In this document: one piece after another, positions 11,865-20,938 of the stretch | How the letters are laid out: each line of letters opens with the position of its first letter | Numbering within the stretch: position 1 is the stretch's first letter | Program-made: the position numbers and the translations under genes | Notes under the pieces: generated by a model | Seen by the model: only the letters and a program-made list of their open reading frames with translations | Databases searched by the model: none | Told to the model about the DNA's origin: nothing | Source of the DNA: Pseudomonas chlororaphis subsp. chlororaphis | GTDB taxonomy: Bacteria > Pseudomonadota > Gammaproteobacteria > Pseudomonadales > Pseudomonadaceae | Direction of reading: 5' to 3' | DNA: 64,000 nucleotides | Assembly: GCF_003945765.1 (NCBI RefSeq) | Contig: NZ_CP027712.1 | Location: 1 to 64,000 of the forward strand

Positions 11865-12010
11865 GGCATTCGGAAGTGCTCCGACACAGGGAGTGTCAAC
11901 CGCCGGATTGGCGGGCGTCAGACCGAGGCTTGGCCTCGATTTGCAGTACAGGGGAATACAGGGAGTGCCTCCTCAGGACGTAATGCTTCGACACAGGGAT
12001 GTGTCATCCC
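11865..12010 (+). ncRNA. Hairpin-rich leader with GGA loops, candidate Rsm/CsrA-binding RNA
   Basis: Three clean stem-loops expose GGA: GACAC-AGGGA-GTGTC (11883-11897), CCGCC-GGATT-GGCGG (11900-11914) and GACACA-GGGA-TGTGTC (11990-12005). A CGAGGC/GCCTCG hairpin (11924-11938) and further ACAGGGG/ACAGGGA motifs lie between them. GGA in hairpin loops is what RsmA/CsrA proteins bind. A T-run at 12061-12066 lacks an adjacent strong stem, so this may be the aqpZ 5' leader rather than a free sRNA. No GacA-type upstream box was seen. Confidence 0.45.
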
Positions 12011-12083
12011 TCCTCTCCCGCGCGGCCCCACGGCGGCGCCAGCCAACAAACAACTCCTCATTTTTTATCTGTGAAGGCCTCTG

Positions 12084-12773
12084 ATGAAGACATTCGGCGC
12101 TGAGTTTTTCGGTACGTTCTGGTTGGTCCTGGGCGGGTGCGGGAGCGCCGTTCTGGCGGCCGGCGTTCCGCAGTTCGGGATCGGTTATCTGGGGGTAGCC
12201 CTGGCCTTTGGCCTGAGCGTCCTGACCATGGCTTACGCACTGGGTCCGATTTCCGGGGCTCACCTCAACCCCGCGGTCTCGGTTGGCCTGTGGTTGAGTG
12301 GGCGTTTCCCGGGTAGCCGGCTGCTGCCTTATATCGTCGCCCAGGTTCTCGGTGGACTCGCCGCGGGTGGCGTGCTGTTCCTGATCGCTTCCGGCAAGGT
12401 CGGTTTCGACGCGTCGGCGGGCTTCGCGGCCAATGGCTATGGTGAGCACTCGCCTGGTGGTTACTCGATGTTTGCTGCGCTGTTGACCGAAGTTGTGCTC
12501 ACGGCGATGTTCCTCCTGATCATCCTGGGTGCCACCGCCAAGCGTGCTCCAGCCGGTTTTGCTCCGATTGCCATTGGCTTGACGCTGACCCTGATCCACC
12601 TGATCAGCATTCCGGTCACCAATACCTCGGTCAACCCGGCCCGCAGCACTGCGGTAGCTTTCTTCGCCGGTGAGTGGGCAGTGTCCCAGCTGTGGCTGTT
12701 CTGGGTAGCACCTCTGTTGGGCGCAGGGCTGGGAGCCCTGGCCTATCGGTTGATCTCCATCGAGCGGGACTGA
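12084..12773 (+). CDS. aqpZ: Aquaporin Z
   Basis: A 229-residue inner-membrane water channel, six-helix MIP family. Both NPA boxes are intact: HLNPAVS (Asn62) and SVNPARS (Asn184). Phe42, His172, Thr181 and Arg187 fit the narrow selectivity filter of water-specific AqpZ rather than glycerol channels. It follows mucE after a 304-bp gap that holds operator-like copy 2 and the GGA hairpins, implying its own regulated leader. Position next to an envelope-stress trigger suggests an osmotic role, by inference. Confidence 0.95.
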   Translation: MKTFGAEFFGTFWLVLGGCGSAVLAAGVPQFGIGYLGVALAFGLSVLTMAYALGPISGAHLNPAVSVGLWLSGRFPGSRLLPYIVAQVLGGLAAGGVLFLIASGKVGFDASAGFAANGYGEHSPGGYSMFAALLTEVVLTAMFLLIILGATAKRAPAGFAPIAIGLTLTLIHLISIPVTNTSVNPARSTAVAFFAGEWAVSQLWLFWVAPLLGAGLGALAYRLISIERD

Positions 12774-12779
12774 CCTGTG

Positions 12780-12809
12780 CGGCCGGATGCGCCGATTCGC
12801 ATCCGGCCG
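12780..12809. terminator. Strong hairpin after aqpZ
   Basis: A perfect 12-bp stem (CGGCCGGATGCG with its complement) and 6-nt loop starts 7 bp after the aqpZ stop. There is no T-tract on the plus strand, so it may be a pause or RNA-stability hairpin rather than a classical terminator. Confidence 0.55.
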
Positions 12810-12971
12810 GCATGGAGCCAAACAGCGCAGCCGCTCTCCAGCGGTTGTGCTGTTTATCCCGTAAGGGAATGACCCTGGCCGGCCTTGGTTCGAGAGGTAT
12901 GGTCAGAACGCTAACAATGCAGTTCTAATGGCACGGACTTCAGAAGAGCGCGACTACGGACCTATGAACCC

Positions 12972-13958
12972 ATGACCTCCTTGCACATCCGCCACCGGGC
13001 CATGCTCGTGTCGTTTCTTCTCGGTAGCGCACTGGCCTTTTCCACGGTGCAGGCTGCCGTTGCAGCACCCAAGCGCCCTCCCTATATCGATGAAAACCAG
13101 CAATGCCGTGGCCAGCCGTTGCCGGCGACGGTCGAGCACCTCACGGGCGAAGCCTGGAAGCTGGATGCCAAGGGCAACCAGGTACCCCTGGAAGAAGGCA
13201 TGAGCGTCGATGAACTCGAAGGGGTGAAGACCTCGCCTTCGGCATTCGTCAGCCTGTCCCTGGGCGATGGTTCGCTGGTGGTACTGCCCTCCAGTTCCCA
13301 AATCACCCTGCACCTGAACGAAGAACATGCGATCCCCCAGGTCGCGCTCGAGCAGGGGCAGATCGAATCCTATGTCATCAAGCGCCCGAGCGATTACGAC
13401 CGTTTCCAGATCGTCACGCCGATCGGCGTGCTGGGCGTACGCGGCACGCACTTCCGGGTGCGTAACGACGATCAGCTGTCGCTGGTGGAAGTGCTCAACG
13501 GCCAGGTAGCGGTCAACCGCGAAGATGACGAAGCGCCGAAAAAGACCAAGGGCAAGAAACGCCCTGTGGATAAACCGGTCGGGCCGGTTCCCGGTGAAGT
13601 CCAGGTCATGGCTCGCCAAGGTTTGCGTATCCAGAAAGAAGGCCCGTTGAAACCAGTCGATCTGTTGCCTGCACCGCAACTGATGGGCCAGGCGGGCCAG
13701 ACGGGCGATCTGCCGGTCTGGCAGCTGATCATGAAGCCCTTGCCGGGCGCCAAGCGTTACCGGGCCCAGGTGGCGACTGACAAAAGTTTCCTCAATATCA
13801 AGCAGGAACAGTTCTCCAGCACGCCGGAAGTCAACTTCAGCGGCCTGGAAGCGTTTTTTTATCATGTCCGCCTTTCTGCTTTCGATGAGCACGGACTCGA
13901 AGGAGAGACGGGCGTCTATGACATCTTCTATTACCCCAGGACCACGCGTGTTCAGTAA
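12972..13958 (+). CDS. Exported FecR-domain protein
   Basis: A 328-residue periplasmic protein with a signal peptide (hydrophobic stretch about 11-30, AAVAAP cleavage region) and a FecR-type beta domain at about 55-180, with VVLPSSSQITL and TPIGVLGVRGTHFRV. A Lys-rich linker (KKTKGKKRP) and a C-terminal beta region follow. It has no membrane helix or sigma-binding domain, unlike classical FecR anti-sigma regulators. The next gene starts GTG immediately after its TAA (TAAGTG), so it is translationally coupled to the CHASE2 kinase. I infer a periplasmic partner that presents or modulates the kinase signal. Confidence 0.85.
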   Translation: MTSLHIRHRAMLVSFLLGSALAFSTVQAAVAAPKRPPYIDENQQCRGQPLPATVEHLTGEAWKLDAKGNQVPLEEGMSVDELEGVKTSPSAFVSLSLGDGSLVVLPSSSQITLHLNEEHAIPQVALEQGQIESYVIKRPSDYDRFQIVTPIGVLGVRGTHFRVRNDDQLSLVEVLNGQVAVNREDDEAPKKTKGKKRPVDKPVGPVPGEVQVMARQGLRIQKEGPLKPVDLLPAPQLMGQAGQTGDLPVWQLIMKPLPGAKRYRAQVATDKSFLNIKQEQFSSTPEVNFSGLEAFFYHVRLSAFDEHGLEGETGVYDIFYYPRTTRVQ

Positions 13959-16286
13959 GTGCGCGGCGGTTTGTCGGTGAGGCGCTGGCGCCGACCCGAG
14001 GGCCGGGAGCCGACGCAAGCCCAGCGACTGTTTGGCGGTCTGGTGCGGGAATGGGCATGGGTCAGCCTGATCCTGCTGCCCTTGACCGCCCTGCTGTCGT
14101 TGAGCCACGGGCTGGCGCTGAATAACCTGCTGTATGACAACCTGCGGCGGCTCAGCCCGCTGCTGGTCGATTCGCGGCTGCTGCTGATCACCATCGACGA
14201 CTACAGCCTGCAGCAGCTGGGCCAGTGGCCCTGGCCGCGCACCCTGCACGCCGACCTGCTGGATCGGCTGACGGCGGCCAAGGTCCAGGGTGTGTTGTTC
14301 GACGTGATCTTCAGCGAACCCGACAGCGTTCCCGAAAACGATCAACGACTGGCCCAGGCGGTCTGCCGCGAGGGCAAGGTATTCCTGCCCCTGCTGCGCG
14401 AGAGCGTGGCCCGCTACGGCCAGCCGCTGGGCGAGATCGAACCGGTGCCGCCGTTGAGTCAGTGCGCCAAGGCGGTCGGCCATATCAATGCCGAGGCCGA
14501 CGCCGACGGCACGGTTCGCAGCGTCTATCTGCGCGAAGGCCCACCGCAGGCACCGAAGGCGCAACTGGCCTGGCTGCTTTATCAACAGGCATACCCGGGC
14601 ACGGCCCTGTCGATGCCCGGTTCGGACACCGCGCAGATCGCCCAGGGCTGGCTGCGCAGCAACCCAGTACGCATCCCCTTCATCAGTCCCCATGCCGGTT
14701 TCCCCAGTGTTCCCTATGTCAGCGTATTGCGCGGCGAAGTCCCGCCGGAGCTGTTGCGCGACAAGCTGATCCTGATCGGCACCACCGCGCCCGGCCTGGG
14801 TGACCGCTATGTCACCCCGCAGTCGGCCAGTGTCGGCACCACCCCAGGTATCGAGATCCAGGCCAACCTGCTCAATGGCTTGTTGCAGCAGCGCACCATC
14901 GTCGCTCTCGGGCAATGGCCGGTCGCGGCGCTGTCGGTGCTGCTGGTGGCGGCCTTGCTGGGATTGCTGCTGGTGCGGCCGCGGCATGCGTTGTGGCTGA
15001 CCCTGGCCTGCATGGCGGCTGCCCTGCTCGGTTCGGCCGGGCTGCTGCGTCTGGGGCTGTGGTGGCCACCGGTGGCCAGCCTGTTGGGGATGTTGCTGGC
15101 GTACCTGATCTGGAACTGGCGCCGCCTGAGCGTGATCCTGGCCTACTTCGGCTGGGAGCTGGCGCGCCTGGACAGCGAGCCTAAGGTGCTGCCCGAACGC
15201 CGACGCACCCAGGCTCCCGCAGGGGATGTGCTGCAGGGGCAGATCGTGGCGTTGGAACAGGCCTTGAGTCGCACCCGCGACACCCGCCGCTTCATTGCCG
15301 ATGGCCTGGAATACCTGCCGGTGGCCACCCTGATCAGCGATCCGGACGGTCGCGTGCTGCTGGCCAACCGCAATGCTCGCGAAGTGTTCGGCAACGCGCT
15401 GATCGGCGAGGACCTGGTCCGGCAGTTGGCCGGCCTGGGTTATCCCGGTTTGCAGGACGAGCAACGCCCTGCCCTGTCGCAACTGCAGCCTGTGGAATTT
15501 CGCGATATCGAGCAGCGCAGCCTGCGCGTGGACCTGGCGCCCCTGCTGCCGATCGACAGCGATACGCCGATCGGCTGGCTGCTGAGCCTCACCGACCTGA
15601 GCCTGGAACGGGACGCCGAACAGCAGCGGGCAACCCTGTTGCGCTTCCTGTCCCATGACCTGCGCGCGCCTCATTCGGCGATCCTGGCCTTGCTCGATGT
15701 ACAGCGGCACCAGGGCTCGGGCGACACGCGGATCTACAGTCAGATCGAACTCCAGGTGCGTCGCGCCCTGGGGCTCACCGAAGCCTTCGTGCAACTGGCG
15801 AAGGCCGAGTCCGAGGCCTATCAGTTCCAGCCGAGCATGTTCGCCATGCTGGTGCTGGACGCGTTCGACCAGGCCATGACCATCGCCCAGCTGAAAAACA
15901 TCCAGCTGGTGCATGACCTCGACGATGATGCCGAAGGCATGGTGCTGGCCGATCAGTCCCTGCTGACCCGGGCCTTGTTCAACCTGCTGGAAAACGCCAT
16001 CAAGTACAGCCCGTCGGGCTCGACTGTCCGGGTGCAAGTCGCGTGTACGGAAGGCTGGCTGACCTGCGATATCACCGACCAGGGCAAAGGCATTGCGGCC
16101 GATGAACTGCCGCAGCTGTTCGTGCAGTACCAGCGCTTCGCCTCGGCCCAAGGCAGCGAAGGCCTGGGGCTGGGGTTGTCGATGGTCAAGGCGGTGGTCG
16201 ACCGGCATGAAGGGCGGATTGTCTGCCGTAGTGTGGTCGGCGAGGGGACGACCTTCAGCCTGCAATTACCTCTGCTCACGGACTGA
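13959..16286 (+). CDS. CHASE2-domain sensor histidine kinase
   Basis: A 775-residue sensor kinase. One membrane segment near 33-55 is followed by an extracytoplasmic CHASE2 domain (to about 310), then three closely spaced membrane helices (about 320-395), a PAS-like region (about 445-545), HisKA with phosphorylated His566 (LSHDLRAPH), and HATPase with N-box Asn679 (NLLENAIKYSP), G1 DQGKGIA and G2 GLGLGLS. GTG start directly abuts the FecR gene stop. A strong terminator follows. No response regulator is adjacent downstream; the likely partner is the OmpR-type regulator at 10547-11263. Confidence 0.93.
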   Translation: MRGGLSVRRWRRPEGREPTQAQRLFGGLVREWAWVSLILLPLTALLSLSHGLALNNLLYDNLRRLSPLLVDSRLLLITIDDYSLQQLGQWPWPRTLHADLLDRLTAAKVQGVLFDVIFSEPDSVPENDQRLAQAVCREGKVFLPLLRESVARYGQPLGEIEPVPPLSQCAKAVGHINAEADADGTVRSVYLREGPPQAPKAQLAWLLYQQAYPGTALSMPGSDTAQIAQGWLRSNPVRIPFISPHAGFPSVPYVSVLRGEVPPELLRDKLILIGTTAPGLGDRYVTPQSASVGTTPGIEIQANLLNGLLQQRTIVALGQWPVAALSVLLVAALLGLLLVRPRHALWLTLACMAAALLGSAGLLRLGLWWPPVASLLGMLLAYLIWNWRRLSVILAYFGWELARLDSEPKVLPERRRTQAPAGDVLQGQIVALEQALSRTRDTRRFIADGLEYLPVATLISDPDGRVLLANRNAREVFGNALIGEDLVRQLAGLGYPGLQDEQRPALSQLQPVEFRDIEQRSLRVDLAPLLPIDSDTPIGWLLSLTDLSLERDAEQQRATLLRFLSHDLRAPHSAILALLDVQRHQGSGDTRIYSQIELQVRRALGLTEAFVQLAKAESEAYQFQPSMFAMLVLDAFDQAMTIAQLKNIQLVHDLDDDAEGMVLADQSLLTRALFNLLENAIKYSPSGSTVRVQVACTEGWLTCDITDQGKGIAADELPQLFVQYQRFASAQGSEGLGLGLSMVKAVVDRHEGRIVCRSVVGEGTTFSLQLPLLTD

Positions 16287-16302
16287 ATATCGACAGGCGA
16301 AA

Positions 16303-16329
16303 AAAAAACCGGCTCCAGGCCGGTTTTTT
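16303..16329 (+). terminator. Terminator after the CHASE2 kinase
   Basis: An 11-bp stem AAAAAACCGGC / GCCGGTTTTTT with loop TCCAG, 17 bp after the stop codon. The A and T runs make it usable in both directions. Confidence 0.92.
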
Positions 16330-16330
16330 C

Positions 16331-16457
16331 GTATCCAGAAAACTTATGCACCTTTTCCGGTATTTTATGGGTTTATGAAATATGTATATAAATCATATAG
16401 TTATGGATTTTATATAGCGATTTCCAATAAAACGGTACACAGGTTATCCACAGAAAC
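16331..16457. other. AT-rich intergenic segment with a perfect DnaA box
   Basis: About 110 bp (16331-16440) is far richer in A/T than anything around it, and is followed by TTATCCACA at 16444-16452, a perfect DnaA box. It lies between two convergent genes. It is a candidate DNA-unwinding or curved segment, but one box is too few to call an origin. Confidence 0.45.
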
Positions 16458-17228
16458 TCAAATGGCCATTTTGTCCGGCGCCGCGGCTACCGGAGGCAGC
16501 GAACCCATGTCCCGCTGCGCCTGCTCATTCCAGGCCGCGACCCGGTCGTTGAGCTCGGCGATGGCCCGTGGACCGGAGCCTTCGGCGTACATCGGCGCAC
16601 CAATCACCACGGTGATAGTGCCGGGGTGCCTGAGCCAGCCGGTCTTCGGCCAGTATTTGCCGGCGTTGTGCGCTACCGGCAGCACCGGCAAGTCGGCATT
16701 GACCGCCAGGGCGCTGCCGCTGCGGGAGAACTTGCCCATCTGGCCGTAAGGCACCCGGGTGCCTTCCGGGAAGATCAGCACCCAGACATTGTCCTTGAGC
16801 AGCTCGTCGCCCTTGCTGGCGACCTGCTTGAGCGCGGCCTTGGGATTGTCGCGGTCGATGGCGATCGGACGCAGCATGGCCATGGCCCAACCGAAGAACG
16901 GCACATACAACAGTTCACGCTTGAGCACCTGGCTCAGCGGTTCGAAATAGGCCGAGAGAAAGAACGTCTCCCAGGTGCTCTGGTGGTTCGAGACAATCAC
17001 GCAAGGACGCTCGGGGATATTTTCCGCGCCCTTCACTTCCACGTTGATCTTGAGAAACACCTTGGTCAGCCACAACGCGCAGCGGCACCAATAGACGTTG
17101 ATAAAGCGATAGCGCGCCTTGAACGGCAGGAAGGGCGCGATAAAAAAGCTCAGGGAGCACCACAGCAACGAACTGGTGCCCAGCAGCAGGTAAAAGAAGA
17201 AGGTTCTGATTGCCTGCAGGATCGACAT
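16458..17228 (-). CDS. plsC: 1-acyl-sn-glycerol-3-phosphate acyltransferase
   Basis: Transfers an acyl chain to lysophosphatidic acid to give phosphatidic acid at the inner membrane. The 256-residue protein has two N-terminal membrane segments, the acyltransferase box NHQSTWE (His-x4-Glu variant) and the acceptor motif FPEGTR. I start at MSILQAIRTF (17228), which matches relatives from memory; an alternative ATG at 17252 has a better SD (GAGG, 6 nt away) and would add eight residues. gmhB lies upstream on the same strand, after about 60-80 bp. Confidence 0.92.
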   Translation of the reverse strand: MSILQAIRTFFFYLLLGTSSLLWCSLSFFIAPFLPFKARYRFINVYWCRCALWLTKVFLKINVEVKGAENIPERPCVIVSNHQSTWETFFLSAYFEPLSQVLKRELLYVPFFGWAMAMLRPIAIDRDNPKAALKQVASKGDELLKDNVWVLIFPEGTRVPYGQMGKFSRSGSALAVNADLPVLPVAHNAGKYWPKTGWLRHPGTITVVIGAPMYAEGSGPRAIAELNDRVAAWNEQAQRDMGSLPPVAAAPDKMAI

Positions 17229-17311
17229 AGCGGCGTTTACCGTTGCGGGCATTGCCCGCCTCTAAAAAAGCGCACTCCCGAACAATCCTTGGTCAGGATC
17301 TCAGAAGGACT

Positions 17312-17845
17312 CTAATTGTGGATAAGTTCAGCGGCAACTGCCGCCAGGTCGTCAAAAATCAAGGTGCCTACCGGTAGGGTTTTCCCCAGGGTCTTTTCGC
17401 CTTTCCCGGTCTTTACCAAAACTGGCTGAGAGTCGACGGCTTTTGCGGCTTCCAGGTCACCGAGACTGTCGCCCACAAACCATAGACCAGCCAGATCCAC
17501 TGCGTAGTGCCGGGCAATGGTCTGCAACATGCCGGGCTTGGGTTTGCGGCAGGCGCAACCTTCGTCCGGGCCATGGGGGCAGTACACGATGAGGCCGAGT
17601 TCGCCGCCCTGCTCGGCCACCAGAGCGCGCAGGCGCTCGTGCATGGCGTCGAGGGTGGCGACATCGTAGTAACCGCGAGCGATGCCCGACTGGTTGGTAG
17701 CGACTGCTACCGTCCAGCCGGCCTTGCTCAACTGCGCGATGGCTTCGACCGAGCCGGGGAGCGGAATCCACTCCTCCACCGATTTGATGTAAGCGTCGGA
17801 GTCGTAATTGATCACTCCGTCCCGATCGAGAATCAGCAGTTTCAC
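17312..17845 (-). CDS. gmhB: D-glycero-beta-D-manno-heptose-1,7-bisphosphate 7-phosphatase
   Basis: HAD-family phosphatase that removes the 7-phosphate from heptose bisphosphate for LPS core synthesis. The 177-residue protein begins VKLLILDRDGVIN, with the nucleophile Asp in DRDG, and has the zinc-binding Cys cluster CPHGPDEGCACRKPKPGM of GmhB and the FVGDSLGD loop. GTG at 17845 is chosen because GTAAGG precedes it and the upstream extension is unlike the family. It sits 7 bp after glyS in the glyQ-glyS-gmhB-plsC run. A perfect DnaA box (17317-17325) overlaps its 3' end. Confidence 0.93.
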   Translation of the reverse strand: MKLLILDRDGVINYDSDAYIKSVEEWIPLPGSVEAIAQLSKAGWTVAVATNQSGIARGYYDVATLDAMHERLRALVAEQGGELGLIVYCPHGPDEGCACRKPKPGMLQTIARHYAVDLAGLWFVGDSLGDLEAAKAVDSQPVLVKTGKGEKTLGKTLPVGTLIFDDLAAVAAELIHN

Positions 17846-17852
17846 GTACGCC

Positions 17853-19907
17853 TTACCCCAGCAACGAGATGTCGGCGACACCGAGGAACAGACCTCGCAG
17901 ACGTGCCAGCAGCGCGTAGCGGTTGGCCCGCACGTTGGCGTCTTCGGCGTTGACCATCACCTTCTCGAAGAAGGCGTCGACCGGCTCGCGCAGGGCGGCC
18001 AGGCGGGCCAGGGTCTCGCTGTACTGACGCGCCGCGGCCATTGGTTGCACGGCCTGGTCCGCTTGCTGGATCGCCGAGTACAGGGAGAACTCGTTGGCGT
18101 TGTCGAAGTACTTGGCTTCCACGGTGGTCGGCACGCTGCCTTCGACCTTGCTCAGCAGGTTCGAGACGCGCTTGTTCACCGCAGCCAATGCGGCGGCTTC
18201 CGGCAGCTTGCGGAAGGCTTGCACGGCCTGCACGCGCTGGTCGAAGTCCAGGGCCGAACCCGGCTTCAGGGCACGGACCGACAGGTAGGTGGCGACATCC
18301 ACGCCTTCGTCTTCGTAACGGGCACGCAGACGGTCGAAGATGAACTCCAGGACCTGATCGGCCAGGCCGGCGCTCTTGACCTTGCTGCCGAACGCGCTGA
18401 CGGCGAACGCCACGGCTTCGGTCAGGTCCAGGTCGAGCTTCTTGTCGATCAGGATGCGCAGCACGCCCAGCGCGGCACGACGCAACGCGTACGGGTCCTT
18501 GCTGCCGGTTGGCAGCATGCCGATGCCGAAGATGCCGACCAGGGTGTCGAGCTTGTCGGCGATGGCCACGGCGGCACCGGTGACGGTGCTTGGCAGCTCG
18601 GCGCCGGCGCCACGCGGCATGTATTGCTCGTTCAGCGCCAGGGCGACGTCTTCCGGCTCGCCGTCATTGAGGGCGTAGTAGTAACCGGCGATGCCTTGCA
18701 TTTCCGGGAACTCGCCGACCATTTCGGTGGCCAGGTCGCACTTCGACAGCAGGCCCGCACGCGCGGCACGCTGGGCGTCGCCGCCGATGCGCGGAGCGAT
18801 GAACGCAGCCAGTTTCGAGACGCGCTCGGCCTTGTCGTAGACGCTGCCCAGCTTCTCCTGGAACACCACGTTCTGCAGGCGCTGGTTGAAGTCTTCGAGC
18901 TTCTGTTTCTTGTCCTGCTTGAAGAAGAACTCGGCGTCGGTCAGGCGTGGGCGAACGACTTTCTCGTTGCCCTCGATGATCTGGCGCGGGTCCTTGCTTT
19001 CGATGTTGGCCACGGTGATGAAACGCGGCAGCAGCTTGCCGTCGACGTCCAGCAGGCAGAAGTATTTCTGGTTGTCCTGCATGGTGGTGATCAGGGCTTC
19101 CTGCGGCACTTCGAGGAAACGCTCCTCGAACGAGCACACCAGCGGCACCGGCCATTCCACCAGGGCGGTCACTTCGTCCAGCAAATCGGCTGGAACGATG
19201 GCGGTGCCTTCCTGCAGGCGCGCCAGTTCTTCGGTGCGCTTGCTGATCAGCTCGCGACGCTCGTTGGCATCGGCCAGCACATAGGCGGCACGCAGGTCGT
19301 CCAGATAGTTGGCCGGCGAGGTGATGCGCACGCTTTGCGGATGATGGAAGCGGTGGCCACGGGAGTCGCGACCGGCTTTCTGGGCGAGGATGGTGCAGTC
19401 GATGACCTGGTCACCCAGCAGCATCACCAGCCATTGGGTCGGACGCACGAACTCTTCCTTGCGCGCGGCCCAACGCATGCGTTTCGGAATCGGCAGGTCG
19501 TTCAGCGAGTCTTCGACGATGGTCGGCAGCAGGCTGGCGGTCGGCTTGCCCTTGATGCTCTGGCTGTAGCGCAGCTTCGGCCCGCTCTGGTCGATTTCGC
19601 TCAGGTCCACGCCACATTTCTTGGCGAAGCCCAGGGCGGCCTGGGTCGGGTTGCCTTCGGCGTCGAAGGCGGCCTGGCGCGGCGGGCCGTCGAGGTTGAT
19701 GCTGCGATCCGGCTGCTGGGTGGCCAGGCCGCTGATCAGCACTGCCAGGCGGCGTGGCGCGGCGTAGACATGTTTGGTTTCGAAGTTCAGGCCGGCGGCC
19801 TGCAGGCCTTTTTCGATACCGCCCAGGAAGGCTTCGGCCAGGGTGTTCAGGGCTTTGGGTGGCAGTTCTTCAGTGCCCAGTTCAACCAGAAAATCTTGCG
19901 CACTCAT
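17853..19907 (-). CDS. glyS: Glycyl-tRNA synthetase beta subunit
   Basis: Beta subunit of the alpha2beta2 bacterial glycyl-tRNA synthetase, which recognises tRNA-Gly. The 684-residue product starts [20 protein letters not shown] and has the usual length and an HD-like core plus a C-terminal anticodon-binding domain. Its ATG overlaps the glyQ stop by 4 bp (ATGA), so synthesis of the two subunits is coupled. A long antisense frame here is only a GC-rich shadow. Confidence 0.98.
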   Translation of the reverse strand: MSAQDFLVELGTEELPPKALNTLAEAFLGGIEKGLQAAGLNFETKHVYAAPRRLAVLISGLATQQPDRSINLDGPPRQAAFDAEGNPTQAALGFAKKCGVDLSEIDQSGPKLRYSQSIKGKPTASLLPTIVEDSLNDLPIPKRMRWAARKEEFVRPTQWLVMLLGDQVIDCTILAQKAGRDSRGHRFHHPQSVRITSPANYLDDLRAAYVLADANERRELISKRTEELARLQEGTAIVPADLLDEVTALVEWPVPLVCSFEERFLEVPQEALITTMQDNQKYFCLLDVDGKLLPRFITVANIESKDPRQIIEGNEKVVRPRLTDAEFFFKQDKKQKLEDFNQRLQNVVFQEKLGSVYDKAERVSKLAAFIAPRIGGDAQRAARAGLLSKCDLATEMVGEFPEMQGIAGYYYALNDGEPEDVALALNEQYMPRGAGAELPSTVTGAAVAIADKLDTLVGIFGIGMLPTGSKDPYALRRAALGVLRILIDKKLDLDLTEAVAFAVSAFGSKVKSAGLADQVLEFIFDRLRARYEDEGVDVATYLSVRALKPGSALDFDQRVQAVQAFRKLPEAAALAAVNKRVSNLLSKVEGSVPTTVEAKYFDNANEFSLYSAIQQADQAVQPMAAARQYSETLARLAALREPVDAFFEKVMVNAEDANVRANRYALLARLRGLFLGVADISLLG

Positions 19908-20857
19908 TGTGCCGCCTCCAACTTAGCCAACACTTCATCACGCAGGTCCGGGGTTGCCATCGGGAAGCCCAGCTTGGCGCGGGCCAGCAGGTAGGCTTGC
20001 GCGACGGAACGCGCCAGGGTGCGCACACGCAGGATGTACTGCTGGCGTGCGGTCACGGAGATCGCGCGACGGGCATCCAGCAGGTTGAAGGTGTGCGAGG
20101 CCTTGAGGACCATTTCATAGCTCGGCAACGGCAGCGGCTGATCCAGCTCGATCAGGCGCTTGGCTTCGCTTTCGTAGAAATCGAACAGTTCGAACAGCTT
20201 CTCGACGTTGGCGTGTTCGAAGTTGTAGGTCGACTGCTCCACTTCGTTCTGGTGGAACACGTCGCCGTAGGTCACCTTGCCGAACGGACCGTCGGCCCAG
20301 ACCAGGTCGTAGACCGAATCCACGCCTTGCAGGTACATGGCCAGGCGTTCCAGGCCGTAGGTGATCTCGCCGGTCACCGGGTAGCACTCGATGCCACCGG
20401 CTTGCTGGAAGTAGGTGAATTGAGTCACTTCCATGCCGTTGAGCCAGACTTCCCAGCCTAGGCCCCAGGCGCCGAGGGTCGGCGATTCCCAGTTGTCTTC
20501 GACGAAACGGATGTCGTGCACCAGCGGGTCGAGGCCGACGTGCTTGAGCGAGCCCAGGTACAGCTCCTGGAAGTTTTCCGGGTTCGGCTTCAAGACCACC
20601 TGGAACTGGTAGTAGTGCTGCAGACGGTTCGGGTTCTCGCCGTAGCGGCCGTCAGTCGGGCGACGACTGGGCTGCACATAAGCGGCGTTCCAGGTTTCCG
20701 GGCCGATGGCGCGCAGGAACGTGGCGGTATGGAAAGTGCCGGCGCCTACTTCCATATCGTAGGGCTGAAGTACCACACAACCTTGCTCGGCCCAGTATTG
20801 CTGGAGGGCGAGGATCAAGTCTTGGAAGGTACGCACGGCTGGCGTAGGCTGGCTCAC
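19904..20857 (-). CDS. glyQ: Glycyl-tRNA synthetase alpha subunit
   Basis: Catalytic class II subunit that activates glycine. The 317-residue protein has [38 protein letters not shown] and [19 protein letters not shown], all diagnostic. I take the GTG at 20857 (MSQPTPAV...), with AGGTGA five bases upstream, rather than the GTG at 20866 that would overlap that SD. It is divergent from tag with an 81-bp gap. Confidence 0.97.
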   Translation of the reverse strand: MSQPTPAVRTFQDLILALQQYWAEQGCVVLQPYDMEVGAGTFHTATFLRAIGPETWNAAYVQPSRRPTDGRYGENPNRLQHYYQFQVVLKPNPENFQELYLGSLKHVGLDPLVHDIRFVEDNWESPTLGAWGLGWEVWLNGMEVTQFTYFQQAGGIECYPVTGEITYGLERLAMYLQGVDSVYDLVWADGPFGKVTYGDVFHQNEVEQSTYNFEHANVEKLFELFDFYESEAKRLIELDQPLPLPSYEMVLKASHTFNLLDARRAISVTARQQYILRVRTLARSVAQAYLLARAKLGFPMATPDLRDEVLAKLEAAQ

Positions 20858-20938
20858 GAAATTCACCTGTTACTTGGGCTGCGATTTAAAGAGCGGGAGT
20901 ATACCCGATTCAGTTGTGCGCACGCCCACTGGAGCCTT

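Noticed and set aside
11587..12084. A 165-codon frame running from mucE to aqpZ
   Set aside because: It is a different frame over mucE and the hairpin leader, has no SD and an Arg/Pro/Ala-rich composition, and overlaps a better-supported gene.
12954..16265. A 1103-codon open frame antisense to the FecR and CHASE2 genes
   Set aside because: It is Gln/Gly/Arg/His-rich with no domain and mirrors the codon bias of the real genes. GC-rich DNA leaves such shadows open.
16331..16457. AT-rich DNA plus a DnaA box as a replication origin
   Set aside because: There is only one box. The known Pseudomonas origin is next to dnaA, which starts at base 1, so oriC should be just outside.
20516..20938. Long N-terminal extension of Tag
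   Set aside because: It would run antisense through glyQ. The ATG at 20939 has an SD and gives the zinc-binding N-terminus.
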